Shown: positions 9,450 to 18,355 of the stretch, piece by piece
How the letters are laid out: every line of letters starts with the position of its first letter
How positions within the stretch are numbered: position 1 is the stretch's first letter
Source: an uncultured Paenibacillaceae bacterium
Lineage (GTDB): Bacteria; Bacillota; Bacilli; Aneurinibacillales; Aneurinibacillaceae
DNA length: 64,000 nt
Reading direction: 5' to 3'
Assembly (NCBI GenBank): GCA_946478845.1
Contig: CAMLDI010000002.1
Span: forward strand, 124,001-188,000
Position numbers and translations under genes: made by a program
Notes under the pieces: model-generated
Seen by the model: the letters and a program-made list of their open reading frames with translations, nothing else
Told to the model about the DNA's origin: nothing
The model's database searches: none

Positions 9450-10815
9450 AGGAATTACCTTTAAATTGGGCATAGCCATTACCATTATTATACTGGTGGT
9501 TTTATTACCTTTAGGCTATGTCATTAATCAAGTATTGCAAAACTATTTTATTTCCAAAGCGTATGATGATTTATCCCTACAATGCCAGCGGTTAGTGGAT
9601 ATTATTACAAACAACGAATTGAATGCTTCATCCATGGTTGTAAACACCTTGAAAATTACGAATAACCATGTTATGTTACTGGATTCAACAGGCAAAACCG
9701 TTGTTCAATCCAACCCTGAAGAACATGTTCATGAAATGATATCAGCAGAGGATTGGATGGCATTACAATCAGGGTCGGTAATCAAAAAACAAATTACAAG
9801 TACCAATCCCAACTTTATTCTTGTTGGGCAACCCATTATCTATAATTCTAACTTCTCCGGTGCTGTTTTAATTTTATCATCTACGGAAGGGATTACTCAG
9901 TCAATCTTGCAGGTACGGAACTTTGTAGGGTTATCCGTTTTAGGAGCCATTCTCCTTGCCCTGGGTTTTACTTTAGTGGTTGTGCGCAGGCTTTCCAATC
10001 CATTAATTGAAATGGAGAAGGCAACCAGACAGATTGCAAAAGGTGATTTATCCGTAAAGGTTGAGCAAACATCTAAGGATGAATTAGGGTCCCTGGCCCA
10101 GGCCATTAATGATTTAGCTAGAGATTTAAAAAGATTTCAGGACACCCGTTCCGAATTTTTTTCTTCCATTTCCCATGAACTGCGCACCCCTCTTACTTAT
10201 ATTGAAGGGTATGTTCAATTGCTTAATAAAGATACATGGGAAGATTCTGATCAAAGAGAACAAATTATCCAAATTATTTCCTCTGAGACAAAGAGGTTAA
10301 AAGGATTAGTAAACGATTTATTTGATTTAGCCAAACTTGAAGAAGGAAAATTTGAATTGACCATGGAGTGGATTGATCTCTTTGAAGTCATTGATAACGC
10401 TATTGACTCTGTAAATTTAAGAGCTGAAAACAAGGGGATTGAGTTAAAGGTCCAGGAAGAAAAGGTACCACTCCTGTATTTGGATGGAAATCGAATGCAA
10501 CAGGTGTTCATTAACTTATTAGATAACGCTATTCGCTATACAAACAATGGCTCGATTACGATTGTATTAATCAATCAACAAACCTTTGTACAAATTGAAA
10601 TTAGGGATACTGGAATTGGAATTCCGGAAGAAGAACTCCCCTATATTTTTGACCGCTTCCATCGGGTGGAAAAATCCCGTTCTCGGGAGTTTGGCGGAAC
10701 GGGATTAGGGTTAGCTATTGTGAAAAAGTTAGTCGAGCTTCAAGGAGGAACCATAAGCGCAACTAGTCAATCTGGAGTAGGCACCACATTTACCATGACA
10801 TTTTCTTTATCTTAG
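9439..10815 (+). CDS. Membrane sensor histidine kinase
   Basis: Partner kinase of the preceding regulator, 458 aa. Membrane helix 1 (about 9-29), an extracytoplasmic sensing domain of about 130 residues, helix 2 (about 160-182), HAMP linker, then HisKA with SHELRTPL (phospho-acceptor His246) and a HATPase domain with N-box (INLLDNAIRYT), DTGIGIP and GGTGLGLAI motifs. The signal is not evident; the sensor domain has no Cys or His cluster that would mark direct metal binding. It overlaps the regulator gene and is followed by a terminator, so it ends the cad operon. Confidence 0.94.
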   Translation: MKSKGITFKLGIAITIIILVVLLPLGYVINQVLQNYFISKAYDDLSLQCQRLVDIITNNELNASSMVVNTLKITNNHVMLLDSTGKTVVQSNPEEHVHEMISAEDWMALQSGSVIKKQITSTNPNFILVGQPIIYNSNFSGAVLILSSTEGITQSILQVRNFVGLSVLGAILLALGFTLVVVRRLSNPLIEMEKATRQIAKGDLSVKVEQTSKDELGSLAQAINDLARDLKRFQDTRSEFFSSISHELRTPLTYIEGYVQLLNKDTWEDSDQREQIIQIISSETKRLKGLVNDLFDLAKLEEGKFELTMEWIDLFEVIDNAIDSVNLRAENKGIELKVQEEKVPLLYLDGNRMQQVFINLLDNAIRYTNNGSITIVLINQQTFVQIEIRDTGIGIPEEELPYIFDRFHRVEKSRSREFGGTGLGLAIVKKLVELQGGTISATSQSGVGTTFTMTFSLS

Positions 10816-10881
10816 ATTCCATCATCATACTTTCATCAAATTTAGTAGCTATAGTAATGAATCATTAATAAGGAAAAGAAA

Positions 10882-10917
10882 GAAGAGCCTCTTGTTTGAA
10901 ACAAGGGGCTCTTTTTC
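10882..10917. terminator. Bidirectional terminator
   Basis: AAGAGCC(T)CTTGTTT and AAACAAGGGGCTCTT form a long stem with A-rich and T-rich flanks. It lies between the convergent kinase and ssuD genes and can serve both. Confidence 0.85.
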
Positions 10918-10924
10918 AATATGA

Positions 10925-12049
10925 TTAACGGTTAGTAACAAGTTCTCCGACAAATGCACTAAGGTTTGTAGAAAAATCTTCTTTTTGTTGTACAGTATTA
11001 ACGTTTAAGCGAGGGAACAGTAACTCGGCTACGCGATAAGATTCTTCTAAATGAGGATAGCCAGAAAGAACAAAGGTATCAATACCAAGATCTTCATATT
11101 CTTTTAAGCGTGCTGCTACAGTATCAGCATCCCCCACAAGGGCGACTCCGCAACCACCACGCACTAATCCTACACCAGCCCATAAATTAGGACTGATCTC
11201 AAGGTTTTGACGGCTTCCTCCTTTATGTAACTGGGACATGCGTTGTTGCCCAACAGAGTCATAACGGGATAATACCTTTTGTGCAGCTTCAATGGTTTCA
11301 TCATCCAAATGTTTGATTAAGTTTTCTGCAGCAGCCCAGGCTTCTTGTTCTGTTTCTCTTACGATTACATGAGTACGCAGACCAAATCGGACAGTACGGC
11401 CTTCTTCAGCTGCAAGACGGCGAACTTCTTCGATTTTTGCTTTTACTTCATGTGGCTCTTCAGCCCAGGTGATATACAAATCAATATGTTTAGCAGCCAC
11501 TTTATGGCCTGCTAATGAAGAACCACCGAAAAACAATGGTGGATAGGGTTTTTGTACAGAGGGGAATAATTGTTTTCCATTTTCGATTTTGATGTGTTTG
11601 CCATCATAAGTCACTTCTTCACCTTTTAATAGGCCTTTCCAAACGGTGAGGAATTCATCAGTATGTTCATAGCGTTCATCGTGCTCCAGGAAGATGCCAT
11701 CTCCACCTAATTCTACGGCATCGCCACCAGCTACAACATTGATCAATAAACGCCCTTCAGAAAGGCGGTCCAGTGATGCGGCCATTCTGGCAACAACAGT
11801 AGGCGAATAAACACCTGGCCGTAATGCCACAAGGAATTTAAGTTTCTTAGTTACAGGAATTAAAGATGAAGCGACAATCCAGGAATCTTCGCAAAAGTTT
11901 CCAGTAGGAACCAGTACACCACCGTATCCTAGTTCTTCAACGGATGTTGCGATTTGCTGTAAATAATTATGGGTAACGGGTCGTCCCCCAATTGGAGTTC
12001 CTAAATAATGTCCGTCACCAGGTGTAGGTAAAAACCAAAAAATATCCAT
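10925..12049 (-). CDS. ssuD: FMNH2-dependent alkanesulfonate monooxygenase
   Basis: Cleaves alkanesulfonates to aldehyde and sulfite using reduced flavin, for sulfur supply. The 374-aa luciferase-like protein matches the SsuD family along its length: [14 protein letters not shown] at the N-terminus, [48 protein letters not shown] and [13 protein letters not shown] near the end. GGGGAG precedes ATG. The usual partners (flavin reductase ssuE, transporter ssuABC) are not adjacent; the nearest trace is a transporter fragment at 43.65 kb. The flavin supplier must therefore be elsewhere. Confidence 0.95.
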   Translation of the reverse strand: MDIFWFLPTPGDGHYLGTPIGGRPVTHNYLQQIATSVEELGYGGVLVPTGNFCEDSWIVASSLIPVTKKLKFLVALRPGVYSPTVVARMAASLDRLSEGRLLINVVAGGDAVELGGDGIFLEHDERYEHTDEFLTVWKGLLKGEEVTYDGKHIKIENGKQLFPSVQKPYPPLFFGGSSLAGHKVAAKHIDLYITWAEEPHEVKAKIEEVRRLAAEEGRTVRFGLRTHVIVRETEQEAWAAAENLIKHLDDETIEAAQKVLSRYDSVGQQRMSQLHKGGSRQNLEISPNLWAGVGLVRGGCGVALVGDADTVAARLKEYEDLGIDTFVLSGYPHLEESYRVAELLFPRLNVNTVQQKEDFSTNLSAFVGELVTNR

Positions 12050-12226
12050 TTTATTTCTCCCCTTAATAAAATTTTTCAGGGTCTCCGGTCTTTCCGGTCG
12101 ACAAACATATATTTCCTATAAGAATAATAGGATTACAGGGTAGGTTTGTTCAATAGTTTTTTTTATATAAATTTGAATAATGGGTGAATGATAATAGCAA
12201 TTGTTAAATAATAATAATTATTTAAA

Positions 12227-12265
12227 CAAAGAAAGGCATGGATCAATCTCCATGCCTTTCTTTAA
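12227..12265 (-). terminator. Terminator of the TetR/ABC operon
   Basis: AAAGAAAGGCATGGA and TCCATGCCTTTCTTT form a 15-bp stem overlapping the tetR stop codon; a T-rich stretch follows on the minus strand. Confidence 0.75.
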
Positions 12266-12908
12266 TTCCGTTTAATAAAATATCCACAATCACATCAATA
12301 TCGTCCTCTTCCCGTTCTTCAGGGAAGGCCTGGGAAAAAACAAAGTAGCCAAACAAAGTTGAAAAAATAGCCCGGGTAATGGCCTTGCTGGGAAGGGGGC
12401 GAAATTCCCCTTTTTCAATGCGTTCAGTGACAAAACTGTCAGCCAGGGCTCTTCCCTGATTGGCAAGATTGCTTAAAAAAGCATCCATGATTTCAGGATG
12501 AAATAGGGCTTCTTGCATAAGAATTTTTACCCTGGGCAAGTTTTCTGTTAATAAATCCATGCGATTTTCAAAAAGGGATTGTAGGACATCTTCTGCAGGA
12601 GCCTCACTTTCCATAATGCGAATGACATCTTTTAAAATTAAAGGAGAGGCAAATTTAATCAGCATGGGACCTACCAGGGCATACAGCAGCTCTTTTTTCG
12701 TTTTAAAGTGGCGAAAGATGGTACCTTCTGCAACACCGGCGTTTTTAGCGATTTCACTGGTGGAGGAGCCATAAAACCCCTTTTCTGCAATGATTTCAAT
12801 GGCGGAGGCGATAATCCGTTGCTGTTTTTCCGTCATATCTTTTTCGTCTTTTAATGATTCTAGCAGGTTTTGGATCGCTTCATCAAAAAGGGGGTTAGAA
12901 TCTGCCAC
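12243..12908 (-). CDS. TetR-family transcriptional regulator
   Basis: 221-aa repressor with an N-terminal HTH (about 28-75: IIASAIEIIAEKGFYGSSTSEIA, then VAEGTIFRHFKTKKEL), and a ligand-binding helical C-terminal domain. The start is GTG with AGGTGGG nine bases upstream. It is the last gene of a minus-strand operon after a membrane-fusion lipoprotein, ABC ATPase and ABC-2 permease. A perfect TGAGT-4-ACTCA palindrome just upstream of the first gene is the likely operator, giving autoregulation of the whole export unit. Confidence 0.92.
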   Translation of the reverse strand: MADSNPLFDEAIQNLLESLKDEKDMTEKQQRIIASAIEIIAEKGFYGSSTSEIAKNAGVAEGTIFRHFKTKKELLYALVGPMLIKFASPLILKDVIRIMESEAPAEDVLQSLFENRMDLLTENLPRVKILMQEALFHPEIMDAFLSNLANQGRALADSFVTERIEKGEFRPLPSKAITRAIFSTLFGYFVFSQAFPEEREEDDIDVIVDILLNGIKERHGD

Positions 12909-12923
12909 GTTAAAATCCCACCT

Positions 12924-14045
12924 TTATTCTAGTTTTTTACGGAACCGTTTCATGGCGATGAAACATAAAACCATGGCAAACACGGATAAAATCAAGGTTT
13001 CTTGCCACAGTTCTTTCATGCCAATTCCTTTTAAGAAAATTCCCCTGAGAATTTCTAGAAAATAAGTAAGAGGAACCAAGCCGCCAATCCATTGAATAAG
13101 CAATGGCATTGTTTCCCGGGGGAAGATAAAGCCAGACAATAATACACTGGGCAGGATAATGGCAAAAGACATTTGCATAGCCTGCAATTGAGTTTTGGAT
13201 ACTGTGGAAATCACAATGCCAATGGCAAGAGTAGTGATAAGAAAAAGCAAGCTTAACAGAATTAATAAGGTGATGCTTCCCTTCACAGGCACCTGGAACC
13301 AGAGAATACCAAGGACCAGCACAAGGGAAAAGGAGAAAATCCCTACAAAAACATAAGGAATTAATTTCCCCAGGATTAATTCTGACGGACGAATAGGAGT
13401 GACAATTAATTGTTCCATGGTTCCCCGTTCTCTTTCTCTCACCAGGGCAAAGGCTGTCAAAATGGCAGTTACATTTTGCATAATGAGGCCGATGAGGGCA
13501 GGAATGTTAAAGGTTAAGCTTTTCATATTGGGGTTGTATAGCACCCTGATTTCTGCAGTGAGGGGCAAGATCCCCTGTTGGTTAGCCATTTCAATTCCCT
13601 TATTCTGGGTAATCATCTGAGCGTTGGCTACCGCGGTGCGGGCGGCATTGGGATCAGCTCCATCGACAATCACCTGAACTTTCGTGGGCATGCCTGCTGT
13701 AATGTGTTTCCCATAATCAGGAGGGATGATTAATCCTACCCGAATATTCCCTTGATCCATCTGGTTTTGTAAGTCTTCATAACCGTCTACATCATAAACG
13801 TGGTCAAAATAAAGGGTATTGGTAAAATTCTGTATTAATTCCCGGCTTTCTTTACTGTGGGATTGATCCCAAACCCCTGTTGGCAAATGTTCAACATCGG
13901 TGTTTACTGCATATCCAAATAATAGCAAAAAAACAATAGGCATGGCCACAGCAATGGCAAGGCTGGCCCGGTCCCTGCGTATGTGGAGAAATTCTTTTAC
14001 GATAATGGCTTTCATACGGGAAAAACTGAATCCTTTTTTCTCCAT
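12924..14045 (-). CDS. ABC-2 type exporter permease
   Basis: 373-aa permease of the YhhJ/YbhS type: one N-terminal helix (about 30-50), a large extracytoplasmic domain (about 55-180), then five C-terminal helices. The ABC2 signature is near RERERGTMEQLIVTPIRP. GGGAGGG lies four bases before ATG 14045 and fixes the start, immediately after the ATPase stop; a longer open frame upstream would overlap the ATPase gene. Together with the ATPase and the HlyD-like lipoprotein it should form an efflux pump. The substrate is unknown; homologues act on drugs or amphiphiles. Confidence 0.9.
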   Translation of the reverse strand: MEKKGFSFSRMKAIIVKEFLHIRRDRASLAIAVAMPIVFLLLFGYAVNTDVEHLPTGVWDQSHSKESRELIQNFTNTLYFDHVYDVDGYEDLQNQMDQGNIRVGLIIPPDYGKHITAGMPTKVQVIVDGADPNAARTAVANAQMITQNKGIEMANQQGILPLTAEIRVLYNPNMKSLTFNIPALIGLIMQNVTAILTAFALVRERERGTMEQLIVTPIRPSELILGKLIPYVFVGIFSFSLVLVLGILWFQVPVKGSITLLILLSLLFLITTLAIGIVISTVSKTQLQAMQMSFAIILPSVLLSGFIFPRETMPLLIQWIGGLVPLTYFLEILRGIFLKGIGMKELWQETLILSVFAMVLCFIAMKRFRKKLE

Positions 14046-14046
14046 G

Positions 14047-14814
14047 TTACACCCTCCCTCGCAAAGGATCATTCTCCTGGTCTTGTACAAGTTGGATAAA
14101 AACATCATCAAGAGAGGTTGTTCCAAACTGTTCCATTAATTCCCGGGGCGCTCCGCTAATTAATAGTTTGCTAAAAAAGATAAAGCTAATTTCATCGCAT
14201 GTTTCCGCTTCGTCCATGTAATGGGTACTGACCAGAATGGTGATCCCTTCTTTGGCCAGCTGATGAATCACATCCCAGAAGATGCGGCGGGATACTGGAT
14301 CTACCCCGGCTGTCGGTTCGTCAAGAATGAGAATCTCTGGTTCATGCAAAAGGGAACAGGAAAGGGCTAAACGTTGTTTCCAACCTCCGGAAAGGGAACC
14401 TGCCAATTGTTTCTCCCGGCCAGTTAAGCCAGCCATTTCGATGAGCTGGGCTTTTCTGTTTTTTGCCTTTGTTCCTTCAAGTCCATAGATTCCTCCATAG
14501 AAATCCAGATTTTCCTCCACAGTTAAATCTTCATATAGGCTAAAACGCTGAGACATATAACCAATATGATGTTTAATGGTCTCAGATTCTTTGATAATAT
14601 CGTAACCCAATACCTGGCCGGAGCCTGACGTGGGAGCGAGAATGCCGCTTAACATACGAATAACCGTTGATTTGCCAGAACCATTAGGTCCGAGAAAGCC
14701 AACAATCTTCCCTTTTTCTATGGAGAGGGAGACATGATCCACAGCGACAAAGGAACCAAATTTCTTGGTTAAGTCTTCACAGGAAATAGCAATTTCTCGT
14801 TCAGACATCCCCAT
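14047..14814 (-). CDS. ABC exporter ATP-binding protein
   Basis: 255-aa ATPase with Walker A GPNGSGKST, signature LSGGWKQRLALSC, Walker B ILILDEPTAGVDP and switch histidine STHYMDEAE. The tryptophan in LSGGW replaces the usual Q. It lies between the HlyD-like lipoprotein and the ABC-2 permease. The start codon ATG overlaps the stop of the preceding gene (TGATG); GTG 14817 or ATG 14808 are possible alternatives. It drives the efflux system encoded by its neighbours. Confidence 0.93.
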   Translation of the reverse strand: MGMSEREIAISCEDLTKKFGSFVAVDHVSLSIEKGKIVGFLGPNGSGKSTVIRMLSGILAPTSGSGQVLGYDIIKESETIKHHIGYMSQRFSLYEDLTVEENLDFYGGIYGLEGTKAKNRKAQLIEMAGLTGREKQLAGSLSGGWKQRLALSCSLLHEPEILILDEPTAGVDPVSRRIFWDVIHQLAKEGITILVSTHYMDEAETCDEISFIFFSKLLISGAPRELMEQFGTTSLDDVFIQLVQDQENDPLRGRV

Positions 14815-15569
14815 CACTTCCCTTCTGAAGTTGTTGCGGTGGGAAAGGTAACATCCGCTGGCATTCCTGGTTTTAATTCATTGATTCCTTTTGTAACCTT
14901 AATGGTAACCGCGAACACCATTTTTGTTCGTTCTTCCGGGGTTTGCACATTTTTGGGCGTGAATTCCGCTTTATTAGAAATGTGGGTGATTTTTCCTGTA
15001 AATGATTGGTCGGGGTAGGCATCCACTTTAATAGTTGCTTCCTGACCTACTTTCACTTGATTCAAATTGGCCTCAGGAACATAGACCACCACCTGTAACT
15101 CTCCTTTTTTCAAAACAGTAAAAACTGTTGCTCCGGGTTTTACAATTTCACCAATTTCCATATGCCGATGGAGGATGATTCCTTCCACAGGAGAGGCAAT
15201 GTTGGTTTTCTCCAGTTGGTATTGGATTTGGTTTTGCCGGGCTTTGGCTTGATTTAACAGAGCCTCTTGATAATCCCCAGAGTTGTTATCATATTGGGCC
15301 TGGGCGGCAGCTACGCCTGCTTTTGCTTCCTCCAATTGTAAGAGAGAGGTGCGATCTTCAATTTTCATCAAGAGTTGTCCTTTTTTTACTTCATCTCCTT
15401 CAGAAACAGAGAGTTCTTTGAGAGGTCCGCCTAATTCACTTTGAATGGGGATTTCAATGCCTTCAATGGTGCCCGAGTATACAGGTGGGTTTTGTTGTCC
15501 GCATCCTGTTAGGGTGGAAAGGGTAAGTAAAGCAATAATAAGGAATGGAAATAAACCTTTGGCCATCAT
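14814..15569 (-). CDS. HlyD-family membrane-fusion lipoprotein
   Basis: 251-aa periplasmic-adaptor-like protein of an ABC exporter. The signal sequence ends in a lipobox LTGC (about residue 22), so it is anchored on the outer face of the membrane. A biotinyl-lipoyl half motif (SELGGPLKELSVSEGDEVKKGQ), a short coiled-coil hairpin (about 75-115) and the second lipoyl half with ASPVEGIILHRHMEIGE are followed by a beta-barrel domain. TGGAGG precedes ATG 15569. First gene of the operon, behind the TetR-type palindrome. Confidence 0.9.
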   Translation of the reverse strand: MMAKGLFPFLIIALLTLSTLTGCGQQNPPVYSGTIEGIEIPIQSELGGPLKELSVSEGDEVKKGQLLMKIEDRTSLLQLEEAKAGVAAAQAQYDNNSGDYQEALLNQAKARQNQIQYQLEKTNIASPVEGIILHRHMEIGEIVKPGATVFTVLKKGELQVVVYVPEANLNQVKVGQEATIKVDAYPDQSFTGKITHISNKAEFTPKNVQTPEERTKMVFAVTIKVTKGINELKPGMPADVTFPTATTSEGK

Positions 15570-15592
15570 TTTCGCCTCCAGAAAACACATAA

Positions 15593-15606
15593 TGAGTGAT
15601 TACTCA
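15593..15606. promoter_or_regulatory. Probable TetR operator
   Basis: TGAGT-GATT-ACTCA is a perfect palindrome 24 bases upstream of the HlyD-type gene, the first gene of the operon that ends with a TetR gene. Its size and form are typical of TetR-family operators. Confidence 0.65.
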
Positions 15607-15699
15607 CTTTATTTTTATCATAAGGGTAAAGGTTCGTAAATATTAAAACGAAAAATTTCACATAATGACAACAAAGAGTTTAGGAGAGCAGGTGTAATA

Positions 15700-17133
15700 A
15701 TGAGAAAAAAAATAATCCTTATATTTATTGATTCTTTTATGTCTGATATTTTTGAGCAGGCGAGCAAGAAAGGACTTGTTCCTTCTTTGGATTTTCTGCG
15801 AAGCAAGGGAGCATACTGGCCTGATTGTGTAACCGCGTTTCCTACCATGTCTGCCTCTGTGGATGGATCCCTTTTAACAGGAACGTATCCAGATGTTCAT
15901 AAGTTACCGGGAATTCTCTGGTATAATCGAAATGAAAATCAAGTGGTCAATTATGGAACTGGACCTGGCGGAATTCTAAAACTAGGCATTACCCGCTGTG
16001 CTTATGATATTGCTTATGGGATGAATCATATTCATTTTAGCAATCAAGTAAAAACCATTTACGAGGAATTAGAAGAACAAGGGATCCCTACAGGATCTGT
16101 TAATTGTATGATTCACCGGGGTACCCAGCCTTATGACTTTATCCTACCCGGAGTGATGAATCTAATCCTAATGAAGTTAAAAGTGCCACCTATTCACGGG
16201 CCAAAAGTATTTTCTATGGGGAAATATGCTCGCACCCCTTTGCTGGAAGGAGTAAAATGGAAATGGAATCAATCGGTATTTAAGCGATACGGGTTTAATG
16301 ATTCCTTTGCCATTGACCTGGTTGAAAAAATGGTGAAGGAGAATACCCTTCCACAGTTTACCGTTGTTTATTTGCCGGATGCGGATTATTCCTACCATCG
16401 GTACCCGGACCAGGGCCCTGAAATATTAGGAAAAGTGGATAAGCAATTAGCCAGGCTATTAAAAAGTTTTGGCGGTGCAGAACAAGCTATGGAAGCCTGT
16501 ACCTTTATTGTGTTAGGGGACCACGGGCAGACAAAAAACGGCTTTGATGCGGGTGCAACTGTGGATTTAGAACCTCTTTTTCATGGATTGAAACTGGCCA
16601 AATTAAAAAAAGTGGATCCAAATGAAGATGAATTGATTGTTTGTAATAACGAAAGAATGTGTTACCTGTATCCATTAAAAAGTGGAATCTTAGAGGAAGT
16701 GGTGGAAAGGCTTTCAGAGGATCATCGTATTGATTTAATTGCCTGGAAAGAACAACAGGGTGTTCGGATACAAAGGGGAAGAAAAAGCTTATTTTTTGCT
16801 CCTGGGGGAGGGGCAGTGGATCCTTATGGACGTCATTGGATGGTTCAAGGAGAAGAAGGAACCATTTCCTTTGGAGATTATCCTGATTTATTCTCCCGCC
16901 TTTATGGAGGGCTCTATGCCCATGAAGGCCAGGTCATTTCCGTTACTACGTATCCGGGATATAATTTTTATACAAAATGGGATCCTATCCATCGGGGTGG
17001 GGCTAGTCACGGTTCCTTGCATCGAAGTGATTCTGTGGTTCCATTAATGATTACCGGGGAAAGGAATGATGTACTTCAAAATCCCAGGATTGTAGATTTG
17101 AAACCATATATTATAAAAAACTTAACAAATTAA
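15700..17133 (+). CDS. Alkaline phosphatase/phosphodiesterase superfamily protein
   Basis: 477-aa metal-dependent enzyme of the type I phosphodiesterase/nucleotide pyrophosphatase group. Metal ligand Asp11 in LIFIDSF and nucleophile Thr49 in AFPTMSAS are at the expected places; YLPDADYSYH and LGDHGQTKN give the second set of metal ligands, and GASHGS near 432 the last histidine. No signal peptide or membrane helix, so it is probably cytoplasmic. It seems to be co-transcribed with the dehydrogenase gene 23 bases downstream. The substrate (a phosphodiester, phosphomonoester or phosphonate) cannot be told. Confidence 0.85.
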   Translation: MRKKIILIFIDSFMSDIFEQASKKGLVPSLDFLRSKGAYWPDCVTAFPTMSASVDGSLLTGTYPDVHKLPGILWYNRNENQVVNYGTGPGGILKLGITRCAYDIAYGMNHIHFSNQVKTIYEELEEQGIPTGSVNCMIHRGTQPYDFILPGVMNLILMKLKVPPIHGPKVFSMGKYARTPLLEGVKWKWNQSVFKRYGFNDSFAIDLVEKMVKENTLPQFTVVYLPDADYSYHRYPDQGPEILGKVDKQLARLLKSFGGAEQAMEACTFIVLGDHGQTKNGFDAGATVDLEPLFHGLKLAKLKKVDPNEDELIVCNNERMCYLYPLKSGILEEVVERLSEDHRIDLIAWKEQQGVRIQRGRKSLFFAPGGGAVDPYGRHWMVQGEEGTISFGDYPDLFSRLYGGLYAHEGQVISVTTYPGYNFYTKWDPIHRGGASHGSLHRSDSVVPLMITGERNDVLQNPRIVDLKPYIIKNLTN

Positions 17134-17156
17134 AAATGGGTGAGGAGTGTTTCTAT

Positions 17157-18035
17157 ATGAAAAGAATCGGTTTTATTGGGTTGGGGAAAATGGGATCGCC
17201 AATGGCTAGAAATTTATATCAGGCAGGACATGAAGTGATGGTGTACAATCGAACCCCAGAACGGGCCCAACCCCTGCAAGAGCAAGGGATTCAAGTGGCG
17301 GCATCTATTGAAGAAGTAGTCAAAGGTAAAGATGTGGTCATTACCATGTTATCCAATGATGAAGCTTTAAAGGAAATTGTACTTGCAGATGATGGGGTAT
17401 TGGATTTTATGGAAGCCCCTACTTTATTGGTGGATATGAGCACTGTATCTCCAGAAACATCCATTATGATTGCAGAAATGGCAAAGGAAATGGGAATTAC
17501 CATGCTTGATGCACCTGTATCTGGCAGTGTTAATGCGGCAGAAAGCGGTAATTTATTGGTACTGGTTGGGGGGAAACCTCAGGCTTTTAAGAGTTTGAAG
17601 GACGTGTTTTCCGTATTAGGGAAGGAAAGCTATTATTTTGGTTTAAATGGAGCGGGAAGCAGAGCGAAATTGGTCATTAATTTGATGTTAGGCATGACCA
17701 TGCAAGGAATCTCTGAATCATTAATTTTAGCAGAAAAATTGGGCTTAGACCGTTCCCAAATTATTGACATGATGCAACAATCCGCCCTTGCCTCTCCCTT
17801 TCTCGGATTTAAACGCCATTCTTTAATTACGGAAGATTTTCCTGCTTCCTTTGCCCTGAAACATATGCATAAAGATTTCGGCCTCATTCTAGAGGAATCA
17901 AGGAAAAATGGTGCAGTACTTCCTGCAACTGCAGCAGCTTACCAAACACATAAAGCAGCCATGAACCATGGGATGGGGGATCAAGATATGGCAGTAATCT
18001 TCGCCGAACTTCTCCAGCAATCGGGAAAAAAATAA
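17157..18035 (+). CDS. 3-hydroxyisobutyrate dehydrogenase-family oxidoreductase
   Basis: NAD(P)-dependent beta-hydroxyacid dehydrogenase, 292 aa. Rossmann motif GLGKMG (8-13), substrate motif DAPVSGSV (118-125) and catalytic lysine Lys171 in GAGSRAKLVIN. GGTGAGGAG precedes ATG 17157; an ATG 21 bases earlier would begin inside that ribosome site. The family includes 3-hydroxyisobutyrate, tartronate semialdehyde and glyoxylate/succinic semialdehyde reductases; the sequence alone does not separate these. Confidence 0.87.
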   Translation: MKRIGFIGLGKMGSPMARNLYQAGHEVMVYNRTPERAQPLQEQGIQVAASIEEVVKGKDVVITMLSNDEALKEIVLADDGVLDFMEAPTLLVDMSTVSPETSIMIAEMAKEMGITMLDAPVSGSVNAAESGNLLVLVGGKPQAFKSLKDVFSVLGKESYYFGLNGAGSRAKLVINLMLGMTMQGISESLILAEKLGLDRSQIIDMMQQSALASPFLGFKRHSLITEDFPASFALKHMHKDFGLILEESRKNGAVLPATAAAYQTHKAAMNHGMGDQDMAVIFAELLQQSGKK

Positions 18036-18045
18036 AAATACATAC

Positions 18046-18074
18046 TTTACAACTGAAAATCATTCTCATATAAT
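18046..18074 (+). promoter_or_regulatory. feo promoter with embedded Fur box
   Basis: TTTACA (18046-18051), 17-base spacer, TATAAT (18069-18074). Inside the spacer lies TGAAAATCATTCTCA (18054-18068), which agrees with the 7-1-7 Fur consensus at 12 of 14 arm positions. Fur bound there would block RNA polymerase, giving iron repression of feoAB. Confidence 0.8.
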
Positions 18075-18127
18075 TAAATCATAGATGAAAATAGTTATCA
18101 GTTGCAAATAGAGAGGTGAGGTTGTAA

Positions 18128-18355
18128 ATGACGCTAACACAAATTGGTAAGGAAAAACCAGCTCGAATCATTAATATGGAATTAGTAACTCCAGTTGTTC
18201 GGCGTCGTTTATTGGACATGGGAATCATGGAAGGAACCCTTGTCCGATTAAAAAGAAGCCTTCCTTTCGGGGGACCTTGCATGATTGAGGCAGGGGGACA
18301 ATGGATTGGCATTCGCCGCAGCGACGCAGACAAAATTCGGGTGGAAAGTGTATGA
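18128..18355 (+). CDS. feoA: Ferrous iron transport protein A
   Basis: 75-aa SH3-like FeoA domain protein with the family pattern RRRLLDMGIMEGTLV and GGPCMIEAGGQWIGIR. It is the cytoplasmic partner of FeoB. GAGAGGTGAGG precedes ATG, and the stop TGA overlaps the feoB ATG, so translation is coupled. The Fur-controlled promoter lies about 55 bases upstream. Confidence 0.93.
   Translation: MTLTQIGKEKPARIINMELVTPVVRRRLLDMGIMEGTLVRLKRSLPFGGPCMIEAGGQWIGIRRSDADKIRVESV

Noticed and set aside
12050..12226. Riboswitch or regulatory leader upstream of ssuD
   Set aside because: The region is AT-rich with a short CCGG-containing stretch, but I see neither S-box features nor a terminator like that of the amidohydrolase leader.
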